Positions 26,306 to 34,532 of a DNA stretch of 64,000 nucleotides are shown here, piece by piece. Every line of letters starts with the position of its first letter. Position 1 is the stretch's first letter. Location: positions 1 to 64,000 of the forward strand of contig NZ_VCDI01000005.1 in NCBI RefSeq assembly GCF_005844085.1, read 5' to 3'. The notes beneath the pieces were generated by a model that was not told the DNA's origin, did no database searches, and saw only the letters and a list, made by a program, of their open reading frames with translations. The translations under genes were made by a program, and so were the position numbers. The DNA comes from Lichenicoccus roseus (GTDB lineage Bacteria; Pseudomonadota; Alphaproteobacteria; Acetobacterales; Acetobacteraceae).

Positions 26306-27247
26306 ATGTCCACTTCCTATGACGCGACCGCGGCCTATCCGGCCGCGGGCGACGGCACGCGCGTCCGCGTCTCCTGGTCGGCGATCTTCTGCGGCGTCGT
26401 CCTGGTTGTCGCGATCCAGATCGCACTCGCCATTCTCGGCACCGGCGTCGGCCTCGGCCTGATCAATCCCGGTCATGCCGACAGCGCGAGCGCCTCCAGC
26501 CTCGGCAGCGGTGCCGGGGTCTGGTGGCTGGTCAGCACGATCCTGTCGCTGATCGCCGGCAGCTACGTCGCCGCTCGCCTGGCAGGCGTCGCGTCTCGCC
26601 TCGATGGCGCCATGCACGGGCTGGTGGTCTGGGGCCTGGCCCTGCTGCTCACCGTCTACCTGATCACAACCGCCGTCGGCGGGTTGGTCGGCGGCGCGTT
26701 CTCCGCTCTCGGCGGCACCCTGTCAGCCGCGACATCGGTAGTCGGCGGCGCTGCTTCCGCCCTCGGCGACGGCGTCAAGGCTGCGGCGCCGCAGGCCGCC
26801 CAGGCTGCCGGCATCACGCCCGACGGGATCCAGAAGCAGCTGACCGCGCTGATCAACAACCAGCCGCCCGCCGATCCCGCGACGATGTCGGCGCCCGATG
26901 CCGCCCACGCCATCGCGCAGGAAGTACCGGACCTGTTTGCCGCACCCGGCAAGGCCGATGCCGCCCGCCAGCGCATAACCGCGATCGTCGCCGCCCAGGC
27001 TCACATCACGCCGCAGGAGGCCCAGGCACGCGTCAACAACGTCGAGGCGCAGGTCAACCAGACGCGCCAGCAGGCGGTCGCGATGGCCACCCAGGCCGCC
27101 GATGCCAGCGCCAGCGCAGCCTCGCGCGCCTCCTTCATGGCGTTCGTCGGCCTGCTCATCGGTGCGCTCGCCGCGACCGGCGGGGGTCTCATCGCTTCCC
27201 CGCGTCGGGATATCGCAACCCTGGCCGGCCGGACGTCCAGGATCTGA
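26306..27247 (+). CDS. Multi-spanning membrane protein, stress-island associated
   Basis: 313 residues. Hydrophobic segments lie at about residues 23-50, 70-93, 98-120 and 272-292, with glycine-zipper-like stretches (GVGLGLIN, VGGLVGGAFSALGG). The middle (130-265) is Ala-rich with SPDAAHAIAQEV-like and VEAQVNQTRQQAVAMATQAA coiled segments, probably periplasmic. Such proteins are widespread in Acetobacteraceae and related groups as membrane proteins of unknown function. Position 55 bases after csbD suggests cotranscription. Confidence 0.65.
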   Translation: MSTSYDATAAYPAAGDGTRVRVSWSAIFCGVVLVVAIQIALAILGTGVGLGLINPGHADSASASSLGSGAGVWWLVSTILSLIAGSYVAARLAGVASRLDGAMHGLVVWGLALLLTVYLITTAVGGLVGGAFSALGGTLSAATSVVGGAASALGDGVKAAAPQAAQAAGITPDGIQKQLTALINNQPPADPATMSAPDAAHAIAQEVPDLFAAPGKADAARQRITAIVAAQAHITPQEAQARVNNVEAQVNQTRQQAVAMATQAADASASAASRASFMAFVGLLIGALAATGGGLIASPRRDIATLAGRTSRI

Positions 27248-27257
27248 CTGTCAGGCT

Positions 27258-27295
27258 GCCAGACCAGCAAACAACGGCCAGACCGGCAAACAACG
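27258..27295 (+). repeat. 19-bp tandem direct repeat before the second csbD
   Basis: Two adjacent 19-base copies, GCCAGACCAGCAAACAACG (27258-27276) and GCCAGACCGGCAAACAACG (27277-27295), differ at one base. They fill most of the 66-bp gap upstream of 27314. They may be a tandem operator or a simple duplication. Confidence 0.85.
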
Positions 27296-27313
27296 AAACG
27301 AAAGGAACCATCG

Positions 27314-27754
27314 ATGGACAAGCATGAGGCAAAGGGCGCCATCAAGGACGCGGTCGGCAAGGTGAAGGATGGCTTCGGCGGCCTGACCGGCAAGCCGACC
27401 ACACAGGTTGATGGCAAGATCGACCAGGCATCCGGCAAGCTGGAGGGCAAGTTCGGCGGGCAGATCGACGACCTCAAGGAGCAGGGTGCAGATCTCGCCG
27501 ACGCCGGCTCCCGCCTTGCCGGGCAGGCGGCCGACCAGGTGCGCGATGCGGCGCGAGCGACACGTGCCCAGGCCAGCGAATACGCGCATAGCGCTGCGGA
27601 CGCCGGCGCCCAGGCCAGCCGCACTATCGGCGAGACGGCCAAGCGCCAGCCGATCCTCTCGGTGGTCGCGATCGGGGCCGCCGGCTACCTGATCGGCTTC
27701 CTCGTACACTCGCCGCACAGCCCGTTTGCGCCGGCCCGCTCCACCCGGAGATAG
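27314..27754 (+). CDS. CsbD-like protein with DUF883-type membrane anchor
   Basis: 146 residues. The start MDKHEAKGAIKDAVGKVKDG and GGLTGKPTTQVDGK repeat the CsbD pattern, with a second half-copy (KIDQASGKLEGKFGG). The rest is a long amphipathic helix and a single C-terminal anchor (RQPILSVVAIGAAGYLIGFL), matching the end of DUF883 proteins such as the one at 2484. It therefore combines a CsbD head with an ElaB-type tail and would place CsbD at the inner membrane. GAAAGGAACC precedes the ATG. Confidence 0.85.
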   Translation: MDKHEAKGAIKDAVGKVKDGFGGLTGKPTTQVDGKIDQASGKLEGKFGGQIDDLKEQGADLADAGSRLAGQAADQVRDAARATRAQASEYAHSAADAGAQASRTIGETAKRQPILSVVAIGAAGYLIGFLVHSPHSPFAPARSTRR

Positions 27755-27763
27755 TGCAACTGG

Positions 27764-27806
27764 CAGGACCGGATCCCCGGGGCTAGTCCCTGGGTATCCG
27801 GTCCTG
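27764..27806. terminator. Bidirectional hairpin between csbD island and MFS gene
   Basis: A perfect 11-bp inverted repeat, CAGGACCGGAT and ATCCGGTCCTG, with a GC-rich interior lies 9 bases after the CsbD-DUF883 stop and 79 bases after the stop of the converging MFS gene. There is no U tract; it is a plausible shared terminator. Confidence 0.5.
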
Positions 27807-27884
27807 GATATACCCGGTCGGGTTTCGAACCTTCCCGTCCGGCCGACGCATGAAGCCGCCCGGCTTGCGCCAGGCCAGACCGGG

Positions 27885-29204
27885 TCAATTCCCCTGCAGC
27901 GTCGCCGCCCTGGGCTCGGGCAACAGCAGGAGCAGCACGGCTGCGATCAGGCCGGAGGCGCACAGCGCATACAGCCCGGCGCCGTGCACCGCGAAATGAT
28001 GATCCGCCCACTCGCGCAGGTTCGGGGCCACGAAACCGCCGAGATTGCCGAGCGAATTGATGATCGCGAACGCCGCCGCCGCCGCGACGCCACCGAAATG
28101 GTCGGCCGGGAAGGTCCAGAACACCGGCTGCGCGCTGATGATGCCGCTGGCGGCGACGCAGAGCGCGATGATGGCAATCACCGGCGGTGCCTGCGCCGAG
28201 ACCGCGATGCCGATCGAGATGCCGAGCAGCGAGATCACGCCGAACAGGCGCCGCCGGCCGAGCCGTACCGCCATTGCCGGCCAGAACAGGGTGACGGCGA
28301 TCCCGCAGGCCCAGGGCAGTGCCGAGACCAGGCCGACGATGAAGCCGATCTTGCGCCCGACCAGCTCGCTGACCTGGGTCGGCAGGTAGAAGGTGACGCC
28401 GTAGCTGCCGATCTGCAGGGCGAAGTAGATGGCGATGAAATGCAGCAGCCGCACGTCGCGGAAGGCGTCGAGCAGGCTGTGCCGACCGACCGCGCGCTTC
28501 TCCTCGCCCTCTGCGGCAATCGCCGCGTTGAGCGCCCGCTTCTCGTCCGGCTCGAGCCAGTGCACCGAGTCCGGACTGTCCGGCATCCAGAACAGCACGC
28601 CGATGCCGACGACCGAGGCGAGCAGCCCGTCGATCAGGAACATCCACTGCCAGCCGGCGAGGCCGAGCCAGCCATCGAGGTCGAGCAGCGCGCCCGAGGC
28701 CGGATTGCCGAACAGCAGCGCCAGCGGATAGCCAAGATAGAACAGTCCGATCACCCGGCCGCGCTCCGCGGACGGAAACCAGTATGTCATGAACAGGATC
28801 GCGCCCGGGAAGAAGCCGGCCTCGGCAGCGCCCAGCAGCAGGCGCAGGCCGTAGAAGGAGGTATCGCCGGTCACGAAGATCGTGGCGGCCGACACCAGGC
28901 CCCAGGTGATCATGATCCGAGCCATCCAGACGCGCGGACCGACGCGGTGCAGGATCAGGTTGCTTGGAAGTTCGAACACCGCGTAGGTGACGAAGAACAG
29001 GCCGGCTCCCAGGGCAAAGGCGGCGCCCGAGATGCCGACCTGGGACTGCAGCGCCTGCTTGGCGACGCCGAGATTGACGCGGTCGAGGAAGGCCAGCGTG
29101 TACATCACCAGCAACAGCGGGATCAGCCGCAGTTTCGCCTTGCGTATCGCCTCGACCAGGGCAGCCGGGTTCGCGCCGCGCTGGTCGTAAGTCTGGTCGG
29201 GCAA
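27885..29204 (-). CDS. MFS transporter, anion:cation symporter type
   Basis: 439 residues with about twelve membrane segments. The first helix holds YTLAFLDRVNLGVAKQAL and the loop 2-3 region WMARIMITWGLVSAATIF, both typical of the ACS family that imports sugar acids and tartrate-like anions by proton symport. A TTG start at 29204 is chosen because AGGAAGG sits upstream and no ATG is near. It lies 49 bases downstream of the erythronate-type dehydrogenase gene and probably imports its substrate. Confidence 0.88.
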   Translation of the reverse strand: MPDQTYDQRGANPAALVEAIRKAKLRLIPLLLVMYTLAFLDRVNLGVAKQALQSQVGISGAAFALGAGLFFVTYAVFELPSNLILHRVGPRVWMARIMITWGLVSAATIFVTGDTSFYGLRLLLGAAEAGFFPGAILFMTYWFPSAERGRVIGLFYLGYPLALLFGNPASGALLDLDGWLGLAGWQWMFLIDGLLASVVGIGVLFWMPDSPDSVHWLEPDEKRALNAAIAAEGEEKRAVGRHSLLDAFRDVRLLHFIAIYFALQIGSYGVTFYLPTQVSELVGRKIGFIVGLVSALPWACGIAVTLFWPAMAVRLGRRRLFGVISLLGISIGIAVSAQAPPVIAIIALCVAASGIISAQPVFWTFPADHFGGVAAAAAFAIINSLGNLGGFVAPNLREWADHHFAVHGAGLYALCASGLIAAVLLLLLPEPRAATLQGN

Positions 29205-29253
29205 GGCGTTTTCCTTCCTGTCGTGCGCCTCCTGAAGCAGCGGGCGCCCGGGT

Positions 29254-30240
29254 TCAGCCGATACGGCCGCCCAACTCGTCCTCGATATGCGCCCATACGA
29301 TATCGGTAAAGTGCTTCTCGGCGGTGAAGCCCAGCGCCTCGGCACGGCTGGCATCCAGCGCCTGCGCCCAGCCGGCCACGATGCGCTCGATGACCGGATC
29401 GCGCTCCTGGCGGATCAGCCCGGCGACACGGTCGCCGGCCACCTCGCGCAATGCCGCGATCTGCTCGCCCACCGTCACCGAGAGGCCCGGCATGCTGAGG
29501 TTGGGCCGATCGCCGAGAAGGGCGATATCCAGCGTGGCGGCATGGATCAGGAAGCCGATCGCGGATCGCGGACTGGTCATCCAGTGGCGCACGTCCTCGC
29601 CGACCGGCAGGATCGCCTCCTGGCCGGCCAGCGGCTCGCGGATGATGCCGGAGAAGAAGCTCGATGCGGCGCGGTTCGGCTTGCCGGGGCGCACGCAGAT
29701 GGTCGGCAGGCGGATGCCGACGCCCTCGAGGAAGCCACGACGGGCGTAGTCCGCGAGCAGCAGCTCTCCCATCAGCTTCTGGGTGCCGTAGCTGGTCTGC
29801 GGGGTCAGCACGTATTCCTCGGGGATCACCGCCGGGAAGCTGCCGCCGAACACCGCCAGCGAGGAGGAGAATACCACGCGCGGCTTCCAGCCTTTTCCCT
29901 CGCCTTCGAGACGGATCGCATCGAGCAGCAGGCGGGTGCCATCGAGATTGATCCGGTAGCCCTTCTCGAGATCCGCCTCGGCCTCGCCGGAAACGATGGC
30001 GGCCAGATGGAAGATCAGGTCGGGGCGGCTCCGCACCATGGCCGCCATGGTGCCTGGCTCGGACAGGTCGCCGGCCTGGCAGTTGGCCTCGCCCTTGAAC
30101 CCGGCCGGGGCGGCGGGGGTGATCACGTCGACAAGGTCGAGCGTGTCGACGGACTGGCCGCCAAGCTGGCCGTCGTGCGCGAGGCGCTCGGCCAGCTTGC
30201 GGCCGAGCATGCCGGCGGCGCCGAGGATGAGGATACGCAT
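29254..30240 (-). CDS. denD: D-erythronate dehydrogenase-like NAD-dependent epimerase/dehydrogenase
   Basis: 328 residues. The N-terminal NAD motif is GAAGMLGRKLAERL; SSSLAVFGG and the catalytic pair YGTQK follow. Full-length resemblance is to DenD, which oxidises D-erythronate to the 2-keto acid in four-carbon sugar-acid catabolism (with OtnK and OtnC, not present in the window). Neighbouring MFS transporter of sugar-acid type agrees. AGGAG precedes the ATG at 30240. Confidence 0.8.
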   Translation of the reverse strand: MRILILGAAGMLGRKLAERLAHDGQLGGQSVDTLDLVDVITPAAPAGFKGEANCQAGDLSEPGTMAAMVRSRPDLIFHLAAIVSGEAEADLEKGYRINLDGTRLLLDAIRLEGEGKGWKPRVVFSSSLAVFGGSFPAVIPEEYVLTPQTSYGTQKLMGELLLADYARRGFLEGVGIRLPTICVRPGKPNRAASSFFSGIIREPLAGQEAILPVGEDVRHWMTSPRSAIGFLIHAATLDIALLGDRPNLSMPGLSVTVGEQIAALREVAGDRVAGLIRQERDPVIERIVAGWAQALDASRAEALGFTAEKHFTDIVWAHIEDELGGRIG

Positions 30241-30321
30241 GGTGAAAGCTCCTGGAGCTGGTGTCACCGTCGATGGCACGACGGATCGAATGGTCTGACA
30301 AGTCCGGATCACGGCAAAAGA

Positions 30322-31404
30322 TCAGTGATCGCGGTTCCACGCCAGGATGCGGAACTCCGCCGCGGCTGCATGCGGATCGCCCAGCGACGCCGCCATGTCC
30401 TGCATGACGCGGTCGGCGATACCGATGCGGTAGTGCAGCGGGTCCCAGAAGTTGCCGTGCGACAGGGTGACGGCGTCGGGCTGCGCGAAGTCCAGCACGA
30501 TGCTGTCCGGCGTGCGCCCGGCGACGTCGATCGCGAGCTGCTTGCACCTGTCCCATGAGGCGCGCGTCCGGCTGCCGGCGACGCCCATCGTCTCGTCGGT
30601 GATCGGCGGAAGATACAGCAGCTTGACCGCGCCGCGCGGTAGCCGCCCGAGCAGCGAGGGCAGCCCGTTCATGTATGGCAGGTCGATCGGCGCCGCGCCG
30701 GCCGGGCTGTTGTCGACGTGGCCCCAGCTTCGGAAGATCGCATCCACCCGCCGGGGATCGTAGGCGGCGTCCGGCGGGAGGAAGTTGGTGTAGCCGTCGA
30801 CGCCGTAGTGCTTGCGCTTCAGCCCGAGGGCGGCACTCGCCTGGTTGGCCGCCTCCTGCACGGCATACAGGCTCAGCATCTGCCCGTAGCCGCGCCATCG
30901 TGTGCCGCCATACATCCAGGCCGGGAACGGCCGTCCGGTCAGGCGTGGAGTATCGGGCCCGGCCAGGCACCAGGAGGCATCCAGCCCGAGGATCAGGGCG
31001 CGGGCCTGCGGATGGGTGCGGGCGAACAGCAGCAGCAGTCGCTCCTGTTCCCAGGCGGTGGCGGCGTTCATCGCGAGGTTGGCGAAGTGGGCATGGAACG
31101 GCGCATCGAGCACGGCGGGACGCAGCAGCCGGCTGGTCGAGGTGCCGACGATGACGGCGTCGAACTCCGGGTCGATCGCCAGCGCCGGGAACGAGTAGCG
31201 CGCATTGGTCGAGATCGGCACCCGCGTGATCGGCAGGTGCAGCGGCAGCATGCCCCAAGGATCGACGAGCACCACGAACAGATAGACGAGCGCCAGCGGG
31301 ATGACGGTCGCGAGCAGCAGCACCGCCAGGAAGCGCCGCCACCGCGTCTCGGAGCGGCGCTCCTCAGAACTGGAAATAGATGAACTCACTCGGAATGCCG
31401 CCAC
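30322..31404 (-). CDS. SGNH-type partner of MBOAT acyltransferase (AlgJ/DltD-like)
   Basis: 360 residues. One N-terminal membrane segment (FLAVLLLATVIPLALVYLFV) places the rest in the periplasm. VIVGTSTSRLL supplies the nucleophile-type GxSxSR block and the end has NFWDPLHYR with the Asp/His pair, as in AlgJ/AlgX/DltD SGNH proteins that pass acetyl groups from an MBOAT protein to a polysaccharide. The frame overlaps the MBOAT gene by 41 bases from the GTG at 31404, or 26 bases from a GTG at 31389. Substrate polymer is unknown. Confidence 0.75.
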   Translation of the reverse strand: MAAFRVSSSISSSEERRSETRWRRFLAVLLLATVIPLALVYLFVVLVDPWGMLPLHLPITRVPISTNARYSFPALAIDPEFDAVIVGTSTSRLLRPAVLDAPFHAHFANLAMNAATAWEQERLLLLFARTHPQARALILGLDASWCLAGPDTPRLTGRPFPAWMYGGTRWRGYGQMLSLYAVQEAANQASAALGLKRKHYGVDGYTNFLPPDAAYDPRRVDAIFRSWGHVDNSPAGAAPIDLPYMNGLPSLLGRLPRGAVKLLYLPPITDETMGVAGSRTRASWDRCKQLAIDVAGRTPDSIVLDFAQPDAVTLSHGNFWDPLHYRIGIADRVMQDMAASLGDPHAAAAEFRILAWNRDH

Positions 31405-32740
31405 CCACGAGGATCACGAGAAAAGCCAGCGCCGCGCCGATCGGCAGCGCAAGCCAGGGGCGCGGCGCCAGGCGGTCCAGCATCGCCGCCTGGCTGGTCG
31501 GGCCGATGAACACGCACAAGGCCGCCAGCATCACCACCGCCGCGTTGCGTACATGCACATGGCCGACGCCCTGCAACCCGGCCATGGCGCCCATCATGAG
31601 CCACGCGGCGTGGAAATCCGGCGCTCGGAACAGCACCCAGCCGACCATGACGAACAGCAGGGTCAGCATCCAGCCGGCGGCGCGCGGCAGCCGTCCGCCG
31701 GCGCGCTGCCACAGATGGTTGACCACCAGCCCCGCGCCATGCAGCCCGCCCCAGGCGACGAAGGTCCAGGCGGCGCCGTGCCACAAGCCACCAAGCAGCA
31801 TGGTGGCGGCAAGGTTGCCCATCTGCCTCGTCTCGCCGCGACGGTTGCCGCCGAGCGGGATGTAGAGATAGTCGCGCAGGAACCGCGATAGCGTCATGTG
31901 CCAGCGATGCCAGAAATCGCGTAGCGAGGTGGCACTGTATGGGGCGTTGAAATTGAACGGCAGCTTCAGGCCGAACATCAGGGCGAGGCCGATCGCCATG
32001 TCGGAATAGCCGGAAAAATCGAGATAGATCTGCAGCGTGTAGCAGGCCGCCGCCGCCCAACCGCCGACGAGGCCGAGCGGTTGCCCGGTGGCGGCGAGCG
32101 CAAACAGCGCATCCGGATTGACCGCGATGCTGTCGGCCAGTCCGGCCTTCTTGGCGAGCCCGGCGGTGATAAGGGCAAGCCCGCGCGCGATGTCCTGCAT
32201 CGGCGTCCCTGTCGGACGCGCGCGGTCGAACTGCGGCACGATCTCGGTATGGCGCACGATCGGCCCGGCGATCAGCTGCGGAAAGAACGTCACGAAGGCG
32301 GCGAATTCGAGCAGCCCGTGGATGCGCCTGCCGCCGCGGCGCAGGTCGACCAGATAGGCGATCTTCTGGAACACGAAGAAGCTGATGCCGAGCGGCAGCA
32401 GGATCGGCCAGGGCGAATGCACGCGCCCGAACAGCGCGTCGATGTTGGTCGCGAGGAAATTCGCATACTTGAACACGCAGAGCGTCGCGAGATTGATGAC
32501 CACGCCTGCGGTTAGCCACCCCTTGCGGCCGCTACGTCCGTATGCGTTCGAGAGCAGCCAGTTCAGCAGCGTGAGCCCGGCCAGCAGCGGCACGTAGTGC
32601 CAGTTCCAGCTTGCATAGAAAACCAGCGAGGCGACGACCAGCACCAGCAGCCGCGCCTGCCTTGCGGTGCCGCAGGCGTAGTAGGCCGCCAGCACCACCG
32701 GCAGGAAGCCGAACAGGAAGATCTGCGAGTTGAACAGCAT
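31364..32740 (-). CDS. MBOAT-family O-acyltransferase (AlgI-like)
   Basis: 458 residues with about ten membrane segments. The family pattern is clear: MLFNSQIFLFGFLPVVLAAY, FFPQLIAGPIVRHTEIVPQF, DFSGYSDMAIGLALMFG, SLRDFWHRWHMTLSRFLRDY, LYIPLGGNRRG, and the invariant His in GLWHGAAWTFVAWG. AlgI-type proteins move acetyl groups across the inner membrane for exopolysaccharide acetylation. It is translationally coupled to the SGNH protein and starts six bases after the ABC-F gene. Confidence 0.92.
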   Translation of the reverse strand: MLFNSQIFLFGFLPVVLAAYYACGTARQARLLVLVVASLVFYASWNWHYVPLLAGLTLLNWLLSNAYGRSGRKGWLTAGVVINLATLCVFKYANFLATNIDALFGRVHSPWPILLPLGISFFVFQKIAYLVDLRRGGRRIHGLLEFAAFVTFFPQLIAGPIVRHTEIVPQFDRARPTGTPMQDIARGLALITAGLAKKAGLADSIAVNPDALFALAATGQPLGLVGGWAAAACYTLQIYLDFSGYSDMAIGLALMFGLKLPFNFNAPYSATSLRDFWHRWHMTLSRFLRDYLYIPLGGNRRGETRQMGNLAATMLLGGLWHGAAWTFVAWGGLHGAGLVVNHLWQRAGGRLPRAAGWMLTLLFVMVGWVLFRAPDFHAAWLMMGAMAGLQGVGHVHVRNAAVVMLAALCVFIGPTSQAAMLDRLAPRPWLALPIGAALAFLVILVGGGIPSEFIYFQF

Positions 32741-32746
32741 CGGCGG

Positions 32747-34375
32747 TCAGGCCCGCTTCTTGCCCTTCTTCTTGTTGGCCTTGGCGTTCTGGGACGGCGC
32801 CGCACCGCCCTTGGCGCGCTCGATGACGAACTTCGCGTAGTCGTCCATGTCGCCCTCGAACGGCACGATGGTGCCGTCGGCGGCGAGCCACAGCCGGTCG
32901 GCGACCAGTTCCATCAGCGACCGGTCGTGGGTGATCAGGATGACCGCGCCCTCGTAGTCGTTCAGCGCGTCCAGCAGCGCCCGCCTGCTGTCGATGTCGA
33001 GATGGTTGGTCGGCTCGTCGAGGATCAGCAGGTGCGGCGCTTCCATCGCCACCAGGTTGAGCAGCAGTCGCGCGCGCTCGCCGCCGGAGAGGTTGGCGAC
33101 CGTGGTTTCCTGCTTCTGGAAGGCGATGCCGAACTGCGCCAGGCGCGAGCGCTGCACCGTCTCGCTGTCGTCCTTGCGGGCGCGGCGCATGATGTCGAGA
33201 GCGGTGTCGTCGGGATCGAGCGCCTCGATCTGGTGCTGGTGGAACCAGCCGACCTTGATGCGGCCTTCGCGCTGCATCCGCCCGGAGGCGATCGGCAGCG
33301 CGCCGGCCGCCATCTTGGCGAAGGTGGACTTGCCCGCGCCGTTGACCCCGAGCAGCCCGATGCGGTCGTCGACGTCGAGCCGCAGGTTGAGGTCGCGCAG
33401 CACCGGCGGCGCGTCGCCATACCCGATGTTGACGTGCTCGAGGCGCATCAGCGGCGGCGCCAGCGGACGCACCGGCGACGGCAGGGTGAACGGCACCACC
33501 CGCTCCTCGATGGTGGCCGAGATCGGCTCCAGCTTGGCGAGCCGCTTCATGCGCGACTGCGCCTGCGCCGCCTTGCTGGCCTTGGCGCGGAAGCGGTCGA
33601 CGAAGCTCTGCAGATGCGCCCGCTCGGCCTCCTGCTTGACCCGCGCCGACGACAGCAGCCGCTGCTTCTCGGCGCGCTGGCGTTCGAAGTCGTCATAGCC
33701 GCCGGTGTAGTATTCGAGCTTGCCGTCGGTGACGTGCAGGATGGCGTCGACGCAGTTGTTCAGCAGCTCGCGGTCGTGGCTGATGATCAGCGCCGAGTGC
33801 GGGTACTTCTTCAGGCGCGCTTCCAGCCAGAGCGCGCCTTCCAGGTCGAGGTAGTTGGTCGGCTCGTCCAGCAGCAGCATGTCGGGCTGCGCGAACAGGG
33901 CGGCGGCCAGCGCCACCCGCATGCGCCAGCCGCCGGAGAACTCCGCCATCGGCCGGGTCAGGTCCTCGGTGGAGAAGCCGAGCCCGTTCAGGATCTCGGC
34001 GGCCCTGGCCGGCGCGCGGTCGGCGTCGATCTCGGTCAGGCGGGCATAGATCTCGCCCATGCGCTCGGGTTCGGCGGTGTCGAGCTCGGTCAGCAGCGCC
34101 TCCCGGTCGATGTCGGCGGCCAGGATGGTGTCGATCAGGCTGACCGGGGTGGCCGGATGCTCCTGGTCCACCGAGCCGAGCCGGGCCGCCTTCGGGATGC
34201 CGATCTCGCCGCCATCCGGGCTGAACTCGCCCTTGATCAGCCGGAACAGGGTGGACTTGCCGACGCCGTTGCGCCCGACCAGACCGACCCTGGTGTCGAG
34301 CGGCAGCGTGACGCTCGCACGGTCGAAGAACCGGCGCCCCCAGGCGTTGAAGGTCATTGAGTCGATTTGCAGCAT
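32747..34375 (-). CDS. ABC-F family ATPase
   Basis: 542 residues with two nucleotide-binding domains and no membrane segment. Walker A motifs are GRNGVGKSTLF and GVNGAGKSTFA; signatures are FSGGWRMRVALA and LSGGERARLLL; Walker B motifs are LLLDEPTNYLD and LILDEPTNHLD. The interdomain linker contains the charged arm typical of the family (AEKQRLLSSARVKQEAERAH). ABC-F proteins act on the ribosomal E/P site during stalled translation. The C-terminus is a Lys-rich tail (KANKKKGKKRA) in place of a long coiled coil. YheS/Uup type most likely. Confidence 0.93.
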   Translation of the reverse strand: MLQIDSMTFNAWGRRFFDRASVTLPLDTRVGLVGRNGVGKSTLFRLIKGEFSPDGGEIGIPKAARLGSVDQEHPATPVSLIDTILAADIDREALLTELDTAEPERMGEIYARLTEIDADRAPARAAEILNGLGFSTEDLTRPMAEFSGGWRMRVALAAALFAQPDMLLLDEPTNYLDLEGALWLEARLKKYPHSALIISHDRELLNNCVDAILHVTDGKLEYYTGGYDDFERQRAEKQRLLSSARVKQEAERAHLQSFVDRFRAKASKAAQAQSRMKRLAKLEPISATIEERVVPFTLPSPVRPLAPPLMRLEHVNIGYGDAPPVLRDLNLRLDVDDRIGLLGVNGAGKSTFAKMAAGALPIASGRMQREGRIKVGWFHQHQIEALDPDDTALDIMRRARKDDSETVQRSRLAQFGIAFQKQETTVANLSGGERARLLLNLVAMEAPHLLILDEPTNHLDIDSRRALLDALNDYEGAVILITHDRSLMELVADRLWLAADGTIVPFEGDMDDYAKFVIERAKGGAAPSQNAKANKKKGKKRA

Positions 34376-34532
34376 GGCGCGTGCCTAGCGGATCGGGGTC
34401 CGGATGGCGAGGGACGAGGTCCGCAAGCCGGGGCCACCTGCACCCGACGGTTCGTTATCGCCGATGTCACGGCGAGCGGCCTGCCGGCGGCTGTCTTCGT
34501 TGCGATTGGCGTGGTAAGTCGTTGCACAGCCT

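Noticed and set aside
32597-34360. A 587-codon plus-strand frame
   Set aside because: It is the antisense shadow of the ABC-F ATPase gene and contains the repetitive His/Gln/Arg composition of such shadows.
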